64,000 bases of DNA from Thozetella sp. PMI_491 (GCA_021432635.1 MU270114.1:1-64000); one strand, 5' to 3'. Positions 12,901 to 25,815 are shown, counted from the first letter of the stretch. Notes: generated by a model from the sequence alone, not told the origin. A program made the numbers and translations.

Positions 12901-14429
12901 GACTGCCCCGTACGGTATCCCTCCCTACTATCCTCCGTGCATATGTACCTCCTACTTCAGGCCGGCAGGTGGAGTCCGGAAGCGTCCCTCCCTTGCAGCT
13001 TCCCCCATTCCCCCACCTTGCCCGCCAGCTGGAAGGGACGCACCCGCCGGACAGAGCCCGACCTATCGTGGCGGGCTCTCCGGCCGTTGGATTGCGGCTC
13101 AATGAGTCCGCCAGCTGGCAGCGACCTCACTCCTCGCTTAGGCCGGAGCCGCTGCGCTCAAGGCGGCCGTCGACGGAATGTCTTCCCTTTTCCTCCCCCC
13201 AAAAATGGAGCATCAGGAACTCGGATGCGCAACCTCGCGGCTTGGGCGACGATGGCTCGCCGTCCGCGAATGGCATGATGGGTCATCCGAGGCCGCGGCT
13301 AAATCAAGGCGCAATTGGCTGGCGAAGGGGAACCGTTATGGGGCAATTTGACGGTGCCTGTGGTGGCTCATGCCCTGGGCCGTGGTCGAGTTGGGGTAGT
13401 CCGGACGTCCGTCGCCCACGACCCACCGCGCACCTCGACACTGGCCTGTGATAGCAAAAAACAATCCGGACCTTGGACGGCCTAGCTCATTCTGTCAAAA
13501 TGCGGACAGTGCTGTTGGGCCGAGTTTCAGTGGCCACGAGCTACGTTTCGCATCTCATTCGTGGCCAGCTCTCCCACCTCTGAGCCCCTCTCCCCCTTGG
13601 GGAGCCAATATCGCCGCCCTGCTCACGCTCGAGGGCGGGCTCCCTGACCAGTGCGTTGCGGGCCAAGCACCTCGTTTCTCCCTTGGCAGCATCCCCTGCC
13701 CCTTTGGGGGGGTGGGCGGAGATGGTTCAGGACTGGGAGCATGTTGGCCGCCCCCCAGAAAGGGGCCTCTGGCCGTGGCCGCCGCCGCCTCTCGGCTTCT
13801 TTTTTTGGCACCAGCGTGCCTTTTTTTTTTTTTGGTCTTCTTTTATCGCGACTATACAGAATTCTGACTGTGATGAGAACCGTCTTGGCTGGGCTCTAAG
13901 TGGTCAGGCCCTTGCAACGGACTAAGGGGGCTCTCGCTGGAGCCAGGCGTGTTCAGTAGGAGTGCCTCTTATCAGCGCACAAGATGGGCCTCGTTCGGTC
14001 TGAAGCTGGGCGTCCAGGTGCTCCCCGAGCGGCGGTACCAGTGTCTGGGATGAGCCCCTCCGGAAGGGGAAATCCATGATTGTGATTCATTGAACCTTCG
14101 GTCACCGAAGTCCAGCAGCGCCGGACCCTGTCTTAACCCATCGGCAAAAAGGGTGGATAGATGGGGGCAGGTGGGGAGGACTGAGGGCGTGAGGCTACCG
14201 ACCGTGCTCGTTTTGTTTCCCACACCCCCTGGCCATGGGTCCCGGCTCCCGTCCGCACGTCCTGCCTCCCGTGGGAAAGGCGGACAGGGGTCTGCAGACT
14301 GGTATTGCTGGGTCTCCTCTTGCGACCCTGGTGGTGCTCATTCCCATATAAGGTGACGATGCCTTCCCGCACCGTACCCTTTTTCTTGGAACCTGTCTAC
14401 AAACCAATCCATGTCCACAACTTTCCACG
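6998..14429. other. Intergenic region between oxidase and PKS, no supported gene
   Basis: About 7.4 kb without a recognisable gene. A 270-codon minus-strand frame at 9777-10589 and several 100-220-codon frames at 12126-13450 are present, but none shows a domain, a signal peptide or consistent codon bias, and several overlap each other in different frames. Local structure includes a CCGGCTC direct repeat at 11084-11106, a repeated CTAAGCTGGCCG block at 11212-11239, and a poly-T/poly-C rich stretch near 13798-13833. No reductase, dehydratase or transporter signature was found. Confidence 0.55.
14346..14353 (+). promoter_or_regulatory. TATA-like element upstream of the PKS
   Basis: ATATAAGG lies 77 bp upstream of the PKS start codon, a plausible TATA-box spacing for a short leader. 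This is inferred from position and sequence only. Confidence 0.35.
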
Positions 14430-14437
14430 ATGGCTGA
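14411..14437 (+). promoter_or_regulatory. Short upstream ORF overlapping the PKS start codon
   Basis: An ATG 19 nt upstream of the PKS start opens an 8-codon frame (MSTTFHDG) that stops at 14435-14437, just inside the PKS coding sequence. If transcription starts upstream of 14411, as the TATA-like element suggests, ribosomes initiating here would pass over the main start codon, which would tend to lower PKS translation. The reading frames are directly visible; the regulatory effect is inference. Confidence 0.4.
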
Positions 14438-17400
14438 CAAGCTGGCGTTTCTCCTCTTCGGAGACCAGTCACTTGACACCCATGGCTTCCTTGCAGAGTT
14501 CTTCCGCCAAGAGAAGCAAGGCCTTCTGGCAAAGGCCTTTTTGGAGCAAGCCGCACATGCGCTGAAGAAGGAGGTCGATCGCCTGGGAGCGCTGGAACGA
14601 TCGCGGCTACCGACATTCCGGACGCTTCAGCAGTTGAACGAGAGGTACCATGCCCAGAGCCTCAAGCACCCCGGTATCGACGGTGCCTTGCTCTGCATAT
14701 CTCAGCTTGCCCATTATATCGAGTAAGTACCCGCACCGTTTTCCATCCCACTGTGACAGGGTATTGGTGAACTGACCTTGGGTCTAGTCATGCCGAGAAG
14801 AACTATGAGGATGTTACCTACCACGACCGGACACAACTGGTCGGCCTCTGCTCGGGGCTCTTTGCTGCCTCGGCGATCGCATCTACACCGTCGCTGTCGA
14901 CTCTTGTCCCCGTTGCAGTTGAAGTTGTGCTTATGGCCTTCCGCACCGGCTCCTACGTCCATTCTTTGGCCGAGCGGCTAAGCCCGACTTTCGAGGCTTC
15001 AGAAAGCTGGACTTACGTCCTCCCAAACACCACCGAAGAGGAGGCGGCATCGAAAATTGCCGAATTTCACGAAAAGAATGTGTGTGCATCTTGTCATTTT
15101 GTCCACGGTGTTTTCTCATGTGAGCCTTTACTGACCATCCGACAGAACACTCCTCAGGCTAGCCGGGTCTACCTAAGTGCCACATCTACCAGCAATGTCG
15201 CCATCTCCGGCCCGCCCCAGACGCTGAAGGCACTCCTAAGCACTGGGGGTTTGTCGCCGAAGACAACGTCGATCCCCGTGTATGGTCCTTACCATGCCAA
15301 GCACCTTCACTCAGTGGCGGACATAGAAAAGATTCTCCGACTGGACGACCCCGCCGTCGCCGATGTCTTTTATGAGACCAAGCCTCGATCGGCTGTCATG
15401 TCGTGTGTCACCGGCACGTGGCTTACAGGCATGAGCACTATCGAGTTGCTCAAGACAGTGGTACACGAAATCCTTAACGAGACCCTAACCTTCGCCAATG
15501 TTCTGGACGGCTGCCTCGAATACGCCCAGAGTTTCGACGGCCAGAGCTGCCTGGTGCTTCCACTCGGTCCCACACAGAACGCGGCCACATTGGCGAACCT
15601 GCTCAAGTCCAAGACTAAGCTTGACATCACGCTCCGCAACCCGCCGCAAATCACCCGTGAGAGCATCGCCTCCACGATTGGGAACCATGGCTCGTCTGGC
15701 AGGTGCAAGCTTGCCATCGTCGGAATGGCCGGGAGATTCCCAGACGCTGCAAGCCACGAGAAGCTCTGGGAGCTTCTCGCGAAAGGACTTGACGTGCACC
15801 GTGTTGTGCCAGCGGACCGCTTTGACGTCAAGACGCACTATGATCCTACTGGCAAGGCTATCAACACGAGCCATACGCCGTACGGCTGCTGGATCGAGAA
15901 GCCGGGCTATTTTGACCCCCGCTTCTTCAACATGTCTCCTCGCGAGGCCTTCCAGACGGACCCGATGCAGCGGATGGCCCTCACGACTGCCTACGAGGCA
16001 CTGGAGATGTCTGGCTACGTGCCTAACCGCACGCCGTCGACCCGGCTCGACCGCATCGGCACCTTCTACGGTCAGACGTCTGATGATTGGCGTGAGATCA
16101 ACGCCGCCCAGGAGGTCGACACATATTTCATTACCGGTGGTGTCCGTGCCTTTGGACCTGGTAGGATCAACTACCACTTTGGATTCAGCGGACCGAGTCT
16201 GAATATCGACACTGCTTGTTCGTCCTCAGCCGCAGCCATGCAGGTTGCCTGCACCGCCCTATGGGCCCGCGACTGCGACAGCGCTATCGTTGGTGGCCTC
16301 TCCTGCATGACCAACTCCGACATCTTCGCTGGTCTGAGCCGAGGACAGTTCCTGTCCAAGACGGGCCCTTGCCAGACGTTCGATAATGCTGCCGATGGCT
16401 ACTGCCGTGGCGATGGCTGCGCCTCGGTCGTCGTCAAGCGCCTGGAGGATGCCGAGGCTGACAAAGACCGCATCCTCGCCGTCATTCTAGGCACCGCCAC
16501 GAACCACTCCGCCGATGCCATCTCCATCACCCACCCGCATGGCCCCACCCAGTCGCTTCTCTCTTCCGCTATCCTAGACGAGGCCGGCGTCGATCCGCTC
16601 GATGTCGACTATGTGGAGATGCACGGCACCGGCACCCAGGCCGGTGACGGAACAGAGATGGTGTCCGTCACTAGCGTGTTTGCCCCTGCGGACCGGAAGC
16701 GCCCGGCGGACCGGCCGCTCTACCTCGGCGCTGTCAAGGCTAACGTAGGCCACGGCGAAGCCGCTTCTGGAATCACGGCTTTGTGCAAGGTGCTGCTGAT
16801 GATGCAGAAGAACGCCATTCCTCCGCACGTCGGCATCAAGGCTGGCTCGGTCATTAACAAGACCTTTCCCAAGGATCTTTCCGAGCGCAACGTCAACATT
16901 GCCTTCCACATGACTCCTTTCAAGCGTAGGGATGGCAAGCCGAGGCGGATCTTCATCAACAACTTCAGCGCTGCTGGTGGCAACACCGGGCTACTCCTTG
17001 AGGATGCCCCCAAGCTACCTCCCGCTGCTGAGGACCCTCGCGCTCAACACATCATCACGATGACTGGCAAGTCCAAGGCTGCCATGATTCGCAATGCGGA
17101 GCGTCTCGTCGAGTGGATGGAGCAGAATCCTGATACACCGGTGTCGCACATTGCCTACTCTACCACGGCCCGCAAGATCCAGCACTACTGGCGCATGAAC
17201 GTAGCTGCCAGCAACTTGGATGAGGCCAGGCTGGCTATCAACTCCCGCCTAAAGGAGAACTTCGTTCCTGTGACCCCAGAGCAGCCCAAGGTGGCCTTTA
17301 TGTTCACAGGCCAAGGCTCGCACTATGCTGGCCTCGGGAAGGAGTTTTACGCTAACTACTCCGTTTTCCGCGAGAGCATCGACGAGTTCAACCACCTTGC

Positions 17401-20400
17401 CCAGATCCACGGCTTCCCCTCGTTCCTACCCCTCATTGACGGCAGTGAGTCTGACGTGACCAAGCTCTCTCCTATCGTGGTCCAGCTTGGCCTAGCCTGT
17501 TTCGAGATGGCGCTTGCCAGGCTCTGGGCGTCCTGGGGTATCAAGCCCGCTGTCGTTCTTGGCCACAGCCTCGGCGAGTATGCTGCACTCAACGTCGCCG
17601 GTGTGCTATCCGCCAGCGACACCATCTACCTTGTCGGTGCCCGCGCCCAGCTTCTTGTGGACAGGTGCACTGCCGGAACTCACGCCATGCTGGCCACCAT
17701 GGGCTCTGTCTCTACCGTTATGGAGGCCCTTGGTGAGAAGGGCAGGGGCGTGAACGTTGCCTGCATCAATGGCCCTCGCGAGACAGTCCTTAGTGGCGAG
17801 GCCGACGAGATGGCGGACATTGCTCAGCACTTGGCCGGCGCCGGGTTCAAGTGCACGCAGCTGCGGGTGCCTTTCGCCTTCCATTCCGCCCAGGTCGATC
17901 CCATCCTTGATGACTTCGAGAGCTTGGCCAGCGCCGTTCAGTTCAACACTCCCAAGGTCCCCGTCATCTCGCCCCTGCTTGGCAAACTGGTTGAGGATGA
18001 GCCTATTAATGGCACGTACCTGCGCAACCACGCCCGAGAGGCTGTTGACTTCCTTGGGGGTCTTGTCTCTGCTCAGCAGTCTGGCTCGATTGACGAGAAG
18101 ACGGTCTGGCTCGAGGTCGGCCCGCACCCGGTCTGCGCCGGGATGATTAAGGCCGCTTTTGGTGTCGCGACTATTGCCGTGCCAACCCTCCGTCGCAACG
18201 AGGCTTGCTACAAGACCCTCACCGCCAGCCTATGCACCCTCCACACCGCTGGCCTCAACATCGATTGGAATGAGTTCCACCGGGACTTCTCCCAGTCAGT
18301 ACGCCTTCTAGATCTGCCAAGCTATTCCTTTGATGAGAAGAACTATTGGCTGCAGTATACTGGCGGTTGGAGTCTTACCAAGAACCGCGTCGGCACCACG
18401 GCCGCCCAGGCTATCGAACCAGCCAAGCCGAAGCTATCGACCACGACGGTGCAGAAGCTTGTGAAGGAGGAGCTCAAGGACGATGTCGCTGTCGTCGAGA
18501 CCGAGTCCGAGATCTGCCAGGAGCAGCTTCGTAATGCTGTCTCCGGCCACCTTGTCAACGGTGCTGCGCTCTGCCCATCGTCGCTCTACGGCGACATGGC
18601 AATGACCATCTGCGAGTACGCCTACAAGCTACTCCGCCCGGAGGCCAAGAATGTTGGCTACAACGTTGCACACATGGAGGTTCCCAAGAGCCTAGTCTTC
18701 GACGAGGACTGCAAGAGCCACATCCTTAGAGTGTCTGCTACCGTCAATGCCAAGCTCGGCTACGCCGACTTGACTTTCCACAGCGGCGAAGGCTCTAAGC
18801 GAACCGACCACGCCACTTGCAAGGTGTACCTGAACAACACCGATGACTGGCAGAACGAGTTCGACCGCGTCGCATACCTGATCAAGTCTCGCATCGACGC
18901 TCTCCAGGAAGGCGAGAAGCAGGGAAGCGCTTCCAAGATCGGCCGCGGGCTCGCCTACAAGCTCTTCACCGCTCTGGTCGACTACAACCCCCGCTACCAG
19001 GGCATGCAGGAAGTTATCCTCGACAGCTCGACCTGCGAAGCTACCGCCAAGATCCGATTCCAGACCAAGGAGGAGGATGGTACCTTCCACTTCAGCCCGT
19101 ACCACATCGATTCGCTGTGCCACATCTCTGGCTTTATCATCAATGGCACCGATGCTGTTGACTCGCGCGAGCAGGTCTACATCTCGCACGGCTGGAACTC
19201 GATGAGATTCACTGAGGTGCCTTCGCCTGCTAAGGAGTACAGGAGCTACATTCGCATGCAGCCGTTGAAGGGCACCAAGATGATGGCAGGCGATGCCTAT
19301 ATCTTTGATGGCGACCGCATCATCGGAGTCGTCGGCGAGATCAAGTTCCAGGCCGTCCCTCGCAAGGTCCTTAACATGCTCCTCCCTCCTCGTGGTTCCG
19401 CTCTCAGGGGCGCACCGGCCCGGGCCGCGCCTGCTCCCAAGGCGGCCCCTTCAAAGGCCGTCGTGACCAAGAAGGAGAAGAAGAAGGAGACTGTGACCCC
19501 TGCCAACATCGGAAAGGTCAACGCCAAGCTCACCAGTGTCGTCACATCCGTCATGGAGATTCTGGCCAAGGAGGTTGGCGTCACCGACGATGAACTCGCC
19601 GACAACATCGCCTTCACAGATCTTGGCGTTGACTCCCTCATGTCCCTGACAGTCAGTGGCCGGATACGTGAGGATATGGATCTTGATATCAGCTCCAATG
19701 CCTTTGTTGACTACCCGACCATTGGGGCCTTCAAGGGCTATTTGGCCCAGTTCGAGAGTGCGACTCGCAAGGACAGCATCACCTCGGCCGGGGACTCGTA
19801 CGACTCGTCTGATGGAGATGAGTCGCCCGAGATCGAGTCTGACTCCAACGTCACCACTCCTCCAGATGAGAGCGAGGTCGGCTCCATGAAGGACGGCGGG
19901 GCAAAGGAAGAGGCCACCGGCAGCTCCGGCAGCGAGGAGCTCCGGGACATCATCCGCAACACCATCGCCACCGAGATGGGCGTCGAAGTCGACGAAATCA
20001 TGGCCGCCCCGGATCTTGCCAACCTGGGCATGGATTCGCTCATGAGCCTGTCCATCCTTGGAACGATACGCGAGAAGACCGGGCTGAACATCCCTTCGGA
20101 CCTCTTTGTTTCCAACCCGTCTCTGAAGGATGTCGAGCGCGCGCTTGGCATCACTGTTGCACCCAAGCGGTCGGCCGCCCCGAAAGAGACAAAGGCGGCT
20201 GCCGCCGCCCCCGTCTCCAAGCATCCTCGGATCGGTCTGGAGGAGCCTGCCCCCCCCAAGCCCCCGCGTCCGACCAACATGATCGACAGCTACCCGCACC
20301 GCAAGGCCTCCTCGGTTCTCCTCTCCGGAAGCCACCGCACCGCAACCAAGCATCTGTTTATGGTTCCCGATGGGAGCGGCTCAGCCACCTCGTACACCGA

Positions 20401-21144
20401 GATTGCTGATGTCGGCGGCGAGTGGGCTGTGTGGGGTCTCTTCTCGCCCTTCATGAAGACGCCCGAGGAGTACCACTGCGGTGTCTATGGGATGGCGACC
20501 AAATTCATCCAAGAGATGAAGCGCCGACAGCCCGCCGGGCCCTACTCCGTTGCGGGCTGGTCCGCGGGAGGGGTGATCGCTTTCGAGATCGTGAACCAGC
20601 TCACCTCGGCAGGCGAGCAGGTTGACCACCTCGTCATTATTGACGCTCCTTGCCCCGTCACCATAGAGCCCCTGCCCCAGGGCCTCCACGCCTGGTTCGC
20701 CTCGATCGGGCTGCTCGGCGACGGGGATGACAAGAAGATCCCCCCTTGGCTCCTGCCCCACTTCGCTGCGTCGGTCACGGCCCTCAGCAACTACACCGCC
20801 GAGCCCATCGCGAAGGACCGATGCCCTGCCGTGACGGCCATCTGGTGCGAGGACGGCGTGTGCAACAAACCTACTGACCCGCGCCCCGAGCCCTACCCCA
20901 AGGGCCACGCTCTGTTCCTGCTCGACAACCGGTCTGACTTCGGTCCCAACCGGTGGGATGATTACCTCGATGTCAACAAGATGACATTCCACCATATGCC
21001 GGGCAATCACTTTTCCATGATGCACGGCGATTTGGTAAGTTTCCTCCTCCACCCTAACGGGATCACCGCTCCACCAAATGCTAACATGGTTCCGCCTCCC
21101 AGGCTAAGCAGCTCGGAGGTTTCCTCAAGCGTGCTCTCTTGTAA
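14430..21144 (+). CDS. PKS1: Non-reducing polyketide synthase, DHN-melanin type (SAT-KS-MAT-PT-ACP-ACP-TE)
   Basis: Exons are 14430-14722, 14788-15079, 15146-21034 and 21103-21144, giving 2171 aa, normal for this family. Domains in order: starter-unit acyltransferase (1-~370; GLCSG with Cys119), ketosynthase (~385-800; DTACSSS with Cys553), malonyl-CoA acyltransferase (~905-1220; GHSLG with Ser1003), product template (~1295-1600; His1330 in GHLVNG, Asp1517 in HIDSLCH), two acyl carrier proteins (Ser1692 in GVDSLM, Ser1826 in GMDSLM), and a thioesterase/Claisen cyclase (Ser2001 in GWSAGG, His2150 in GNHFSMM). All catalytic residues are present, so the enzyme looks active. There are no reducing domains. 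The thioesterase region (VPDGSGSATSYTEIADVGG; LHAWFASIGLLG) is characteristic of the PKS1/ALB1 melanin clade, whose usual product is 1,3,6,8-tetrahydroxynaphthalene from malonyl units. A heptaketide product such as YWA1, later shortened by an Ayg1-type enzyme, is the alternative. The last intron must be removed to give the conserved C-terminus ending KQLGGFLKRALL. Confidence 0.97.
15080..15145 (+). other. PKS intron 2, length divisible by three and stop-free
   Basis: This 66-nt segment starts with the weak donor GTGTGT, has a CTGAC branch-like site and ends in CAG. It is predicted to be an intron because the SAT domain reads through smoothly without it (EKN joined to NTPQASRVYLS). It carries no stop codon and keeps the frame, so retention would insert 22 residues into the SAT domain rather than truncate the protein. 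Confidence 0.75.
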
Positions 21145-24100
21145 AGCAGACCAGCTGTAGGGCTCCTTTGCATCATACAAGGCAGGACACGGGGTCTGGG
21201 ATCTAGGTTCTGATTTAATCGCGGGAGGACATATGGTACAGCATTGCATAGGAAATGACGGGTCTCATCAACACTTTCCTTTTATTGTCATCATTGCCGG
21301 CCGCCATGGCACGTCGGCCGCCGAACAGGTGTAATATTTCCTATATGTCGCTAGGGTTGGAAAGTGGGTTTCTGTTTCCTTTACTGGGTCCCCTACCTGT
21401 TGGTTGTGGGAAACGAAGGCGTTTGGCCTGGGTCTCGCATTTTGCCACTTCTCTTGTTTCCGTTTTCATAGACCACTCATTCCTTGTTATTTATTCGTCA
21501 TTTGGTTCCTGCAAACCGCTTGCTCTTTGTATAGCTTCGCGAGGCCAAGGCCTCTTATTCACATAGAAGACCAGAATGAAGTTCAATCTTCTTGTATTAG
21601 GCATACTTGTACAGCCTCCTGCCCTGATCCCTTATAATGTCTCGCGTGAGAATAGTTACTTGGGCAATACCCTAGCCGGGCTTGTGCTCTGAGGAAAGTT
21701 AGTCGGTGCTATGGTTTCCTGTGACTTCATCAGCAGATGGGAGGGCAGGGGCTGGAAAGGCAAGCTTCAAGCATTGAGCCGCCCGAATAAAAAGGACTTG
21801 AGCGGAGATGTTAACCGTATGTTTCTGTGACTGTTTAGGTCAGCTAGAGCACGTGGGTTTCGTAGTCAAGCTCTGAGCTGAAGCTCCGAGCTGCTGCTCC
21901 GCGCTGAGAATGTCTTTCACGCTGGGGTCATAGCTGTGAAACGTTTGGAAGCGACCCATTCCCCCTGGAGACACGAATAAGTCTCGTATTGCGGACAGGA
22001 CGAGCATTGGTGATCGCACAGTGAGAAATGCCTAGAGTCCAAGGCTAGCTACCTACGTCCTGGAACACGCAATGTGGGAACGGACTGTCTCTACATGGCG
22101 CTACCGTACACAACCCATCAGTCCAGAGAGCGAGTTTCGAGCTTAGGGCTCAGATTTCGACCTAAACGACAACCAGATTCAGCTTAGCCGTCCTGAACTG
22201 ATCATCTAGTTTTGTTCCCACCTCAGCCGATCCGGCCAATTCAGGGCTGGGCGGACCCAAACCCTACTCCTAGGTGGCGGGAAAGGTCGTCGGAGCCAAA
22301 CCTACGCTAAGGTCCGGATTGGGATCGAGAGCATGCCACGGCCTGCTCCGTCCGAACTCTGTCGTTCTTCACCCGGCCCTCGGATGCCAGCGCGGGTCCC
22401 CGAGCTCAAAACTGCGCTTGTGCGACAGGCCTTCTGCAGCACCATTTCTTCAGCTCTTGCCGAGCCTCCTGGTGTTGACGTCAAGCTGCTCATTGTGCTA
22501 CTTAGAATAGAATGCACCGACTTGGGAGAAGGGCGCACGGCAGTCTAGCTCGGCAGCACTAGCGTAGCACGAAGAGACGCGCAGTTCGTCTTTGGCTGTC
22601 ACCGCCTAGTAGAGAGGAAGCCGAAGCAATATCCACACTGTCCGGTTGGAGGCGACGCAATTGAACACGAAGACCACGACCCGAGTAGTGGGAGACAAAG
22701 ATATGTCGTACACTGATGCTTCTCCTGAGAAGGAAGAGCCAAGTGCATGAGCAGCCACGCGTTCGGGCTAGGTATCACCAGCCCCAACCTCGACCCCGAG
22801 ATCCTTGATCTATCACAGTTTCTGGACTTGTGCAATAGTCTGGGACGCAGGAACTTGCCGAGACCCGTTGGAGGCGGGCCTGGGTTTCCTCTGTTCTTAC
22901 CGGGAGGCGTTCCTTGCCACGGGCGCCTTCCTCTAAACCGAACAAGACAGCGTCTCGCCGGGGTAGATGCCTGCATGGCGGGTTCCCCTTTTCGGCCGGC
23001 AGATGTTGCACAACATCGTGCTGCCCTCCAAAGAATGTCTTCGTAGTCCCGCTGTGCGCAGACGGCTTAATACTATGTAATTCCAGGAGCTCGTGGCCCC
23101 GGCTCCATTACACAAACCCGGACAGGTCATGGGAGCGGGAGAACAGAGGGACTCCCAGGGCTCGTTGGGCTGGGGAGGGGACTACGGTACCAAGCCCGCC
23201 CTCTCTCTCAGGCTCTGATTAATTTATGAATACGAAAGTCCCTTGGGTACAACAGAGTCCTAGCGCACACAACGGGAGGGACAGAATTAGCAAGGGAAAG
23301 GGTGATTCTTGGCTGCTATGCCGCGGAGAGACCACCATTCGAGCCCCAGGATGCGGAGGCAGAGCCCGCTTGCGGCTGTAAACAGCCGGCCTGGTCCCTG
23401 ATGCTGTCTGAGACTGGCGAGATGGGGAAGCACTTGAGTAGGGAGCTTGTGGGCCACGGCCAGGACGGGACAAACCAAGCTCGATCCCGCCTCGGCCTGG
23501 GGGCGAAGCTTAATCCATAGTAGGCAAACAAACGGCATTGTCGGCCGAGAGCTCTGCCAAGGGTCCATTCTAACAAAGGCAGCATGACCAAGCATAATGG
23601 GTCCTTTCATCCACAGATCTTTGCACCGTGTCCGGCGTAGCATTTCCGGCTGCTATCAGGCGCGACTCATCAGTGTTGCCGTGCGCAGTGTCCGTGGTGG
23701 GCCCTGGGACTAGAAACGTGGAGGAACTAGGCCACAGCCCGGGCGGGATATTCTGAATGGGGGGAGTGGACTGGCGAGGCCTTGAGTTTGTGGGAGCAGG
23801 CGGGCTCATCCACGATCTTCAACCCGTTGCGGCTTTGAATGCTGCGCACATACTTCATGCCGCCTGGCAAGTCGTTAAAGGAGACAAAGCCGTAAAGGGA
23901 GGGATGTAGCGGGCCCAGGCCCCCTTTTCGTCGCTCGGTATGCCAATCCTCCCCCGCCTTTGCCATGCTTTGCTTGGAGCGGTTGATGTCGTGCTCAGCG
24001 GCAGCGACAGATGGGACGGACGCGGACGGCCTGCTAAATTAACCGCGGCTCAATCGACGTAGACCGTGCCGGATTCCATGATCTGGTGAGTCGGGTAAGT

Positions 24101-25695
24101 CGGATCTCTGGCCCGTTGTATCTGCGACAAGCCTCTGCACGAGACCCGGGATGTGAGCAACGGGTAAGGGCGAACGCGTCGAGACCGCGCGATGATCCGT
24201 TGAAGAGATGATGCAGGTGCTGCTGGCGGGCTGAGTGGAAATGGAGCCGAGAGGAGCCGTTTGCGGTTTAAGATGACGATATGTCGAGCTGCTTCGGCTG
24301 CCTTGGAAGGATCGACGGTGGCTGCTGGGCCGGTAATTTTCCGCATACGCGGACACAGTTCCGACTCGTATTGCCATCGCGACGCCGTACTGTCCGAGGG
24401 GACCTGGGGTGGTCAAGCCTCGTCCATAGCAACAACAATGGCAACAGCCACCAACATGAAGACAGAGAAGACTCCATGAGCTAAGGGAAACCCTGGGTTT
24501 CTCTCCCCGGCCGGTGGTGCCAGCAGCCCGGGGCCATCGCGGTCTAAGCGGCCGCTCGCAACCCGAAACGGATTGGCCAAGAAACTGCCAGCGAATGGCT
24601 CGGCACGGGCTTGGGCGGCTCTTAGTACGACAGAACGGGGTCCATCGCGGAAACTTGTTGGTGTTTCTTGCTTATCGGAACCACTCTGCGTACGAACCAG
24701 TCGCTGCTGGCAAGGCAGGCGGCGCACCGAGGGCTTGCCCATCGTTGACGGTCGTGTGACCCCGGTTAGAGCAGAGCTTCAAGGAGCCCTGGCGAGGTTG
24801 TAAAGGACCCCTGTTCTAGTGGCGCTTCTGTGCGATAGGCTTCCAAGATAGAGGGTTACATGCATTCTTCTATCCCAGCCGGCGATCTCAACCCCCTGTC
24901 GAGGTATCTCCCAAACCCACAACCTGCCACGACAAGGGCGGTAGATGCCACCAGACGCTGGGCCATGACATGGTGGCTTGCCGATCTAGTCCTGAGCCTG
25001 TTTCAATCCGCAAATTCGAGGTGAAGCGTCGTCTTGTGACGGTTAAGAACAAGCCAAGGCAGCGAGGCGGCCCGGGACATCCCCTTGATACAGAAAGGAG
25101 CACGGCCCTGCGGGACATACGGACAACTCCCCCGTCCTTCAATTGAGACTGTTAAGGCTGCACTGCCTGGGCATGCTGGAGGGAGAGAAGGGAGGTACCT
25201 TTCGCATTTCCGGGTGCCTGTAGAGAGGAAAGGTAGCCGGCCTTGCAGCTGGTACGCCCTCCCCACCGACACGGATAAGAGCTGCCGGCGCCTGCCGTCA
25301 CGAGTAATCAAGGAGCTGGGGCTAATATCCATACTCCTCGCGGTCGTTGGCTGAGGGCGACCGGGAGCCCAGCGAGCGTTGGGTAGATGAGAGAGGGAGT
25401 TAGCGATGGGAAGCTAGGTATGCATCTATGCTCTAGCTTAAGAAGCAAGGCGCCAGCTGTCGTGATCGACACGGCGGCCTTTCCTATCGTAGAATGCAGA
25501 AAGACGCCGCCCGGGGTATCGACATTGCCGTTACCCGAATTGCCCTCTGAGTCCATTACAGTCTCTTGACCGCTAAGCTGTAGGATAGTTGCCCTCCCCT
25601 GGGGCGGACTAAAGAGCCGGGGAAACGGGATGGCAATGCGTGTTGATGACGCGGGAAGCCGTCTAACGCGGACCTAGCCAGAGATGAACCCCCCC
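21145..25695. other. Intergenic region downstream of PKS, no supported gene
   Basis: The first ~500 bp are relatively A/T-rich and probably hold the PKS 3' untranslated region and polyadenylation site; a hydrophobic frame at 21255-21566 falls within it and is not credible as a gene. Beyond that, short frames on both strands (for example 22599-22976, 24039-24742) show no domain or conserved motif. A CTACCTACG-type motif lies near 22048. The region ends in seven C residues directly abutting the assembly gap. Confidence 0.55.
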
Positions 25696-25815
25696 NNNNN
25701 NNNNNNNNNNNNNNNNNNNNNNNNNNNNNNNNNNNNNNNNNNNNNNNNNNNNNNNNNNNNNNNNNNNNNNNNNNNNNNNNNNNNNNNNNNNNNNNNNNNN
25801 NNNNNNNNNNNNNNN
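25696..25815. other. Assembly gap (120 N) flanked by poly-C
   Basis: Exactly 120 undetermined bases are bordered by C7 on the left (25689-25695) and C9 followed by A8 on the right (25816-25832). The flanks suggest that a long C homopolymer could not be assembled, as elsewhere in the window where runs of 40 and 53 C survive. The translated frames crossing it are meaningless. Confidence 0.95.

Noticed and set aside
12126-13451. Overlapping frames of 100-220 codons on both strands
   Set aside because: GC-rich sequence open in several frames simultaneously, with no conserved motif.
19451-20353. 300-codon minus-strand frame (and others within 15370-21249)
   Set aside because: Antisense shadows of the PKS, without recognisable motifs.
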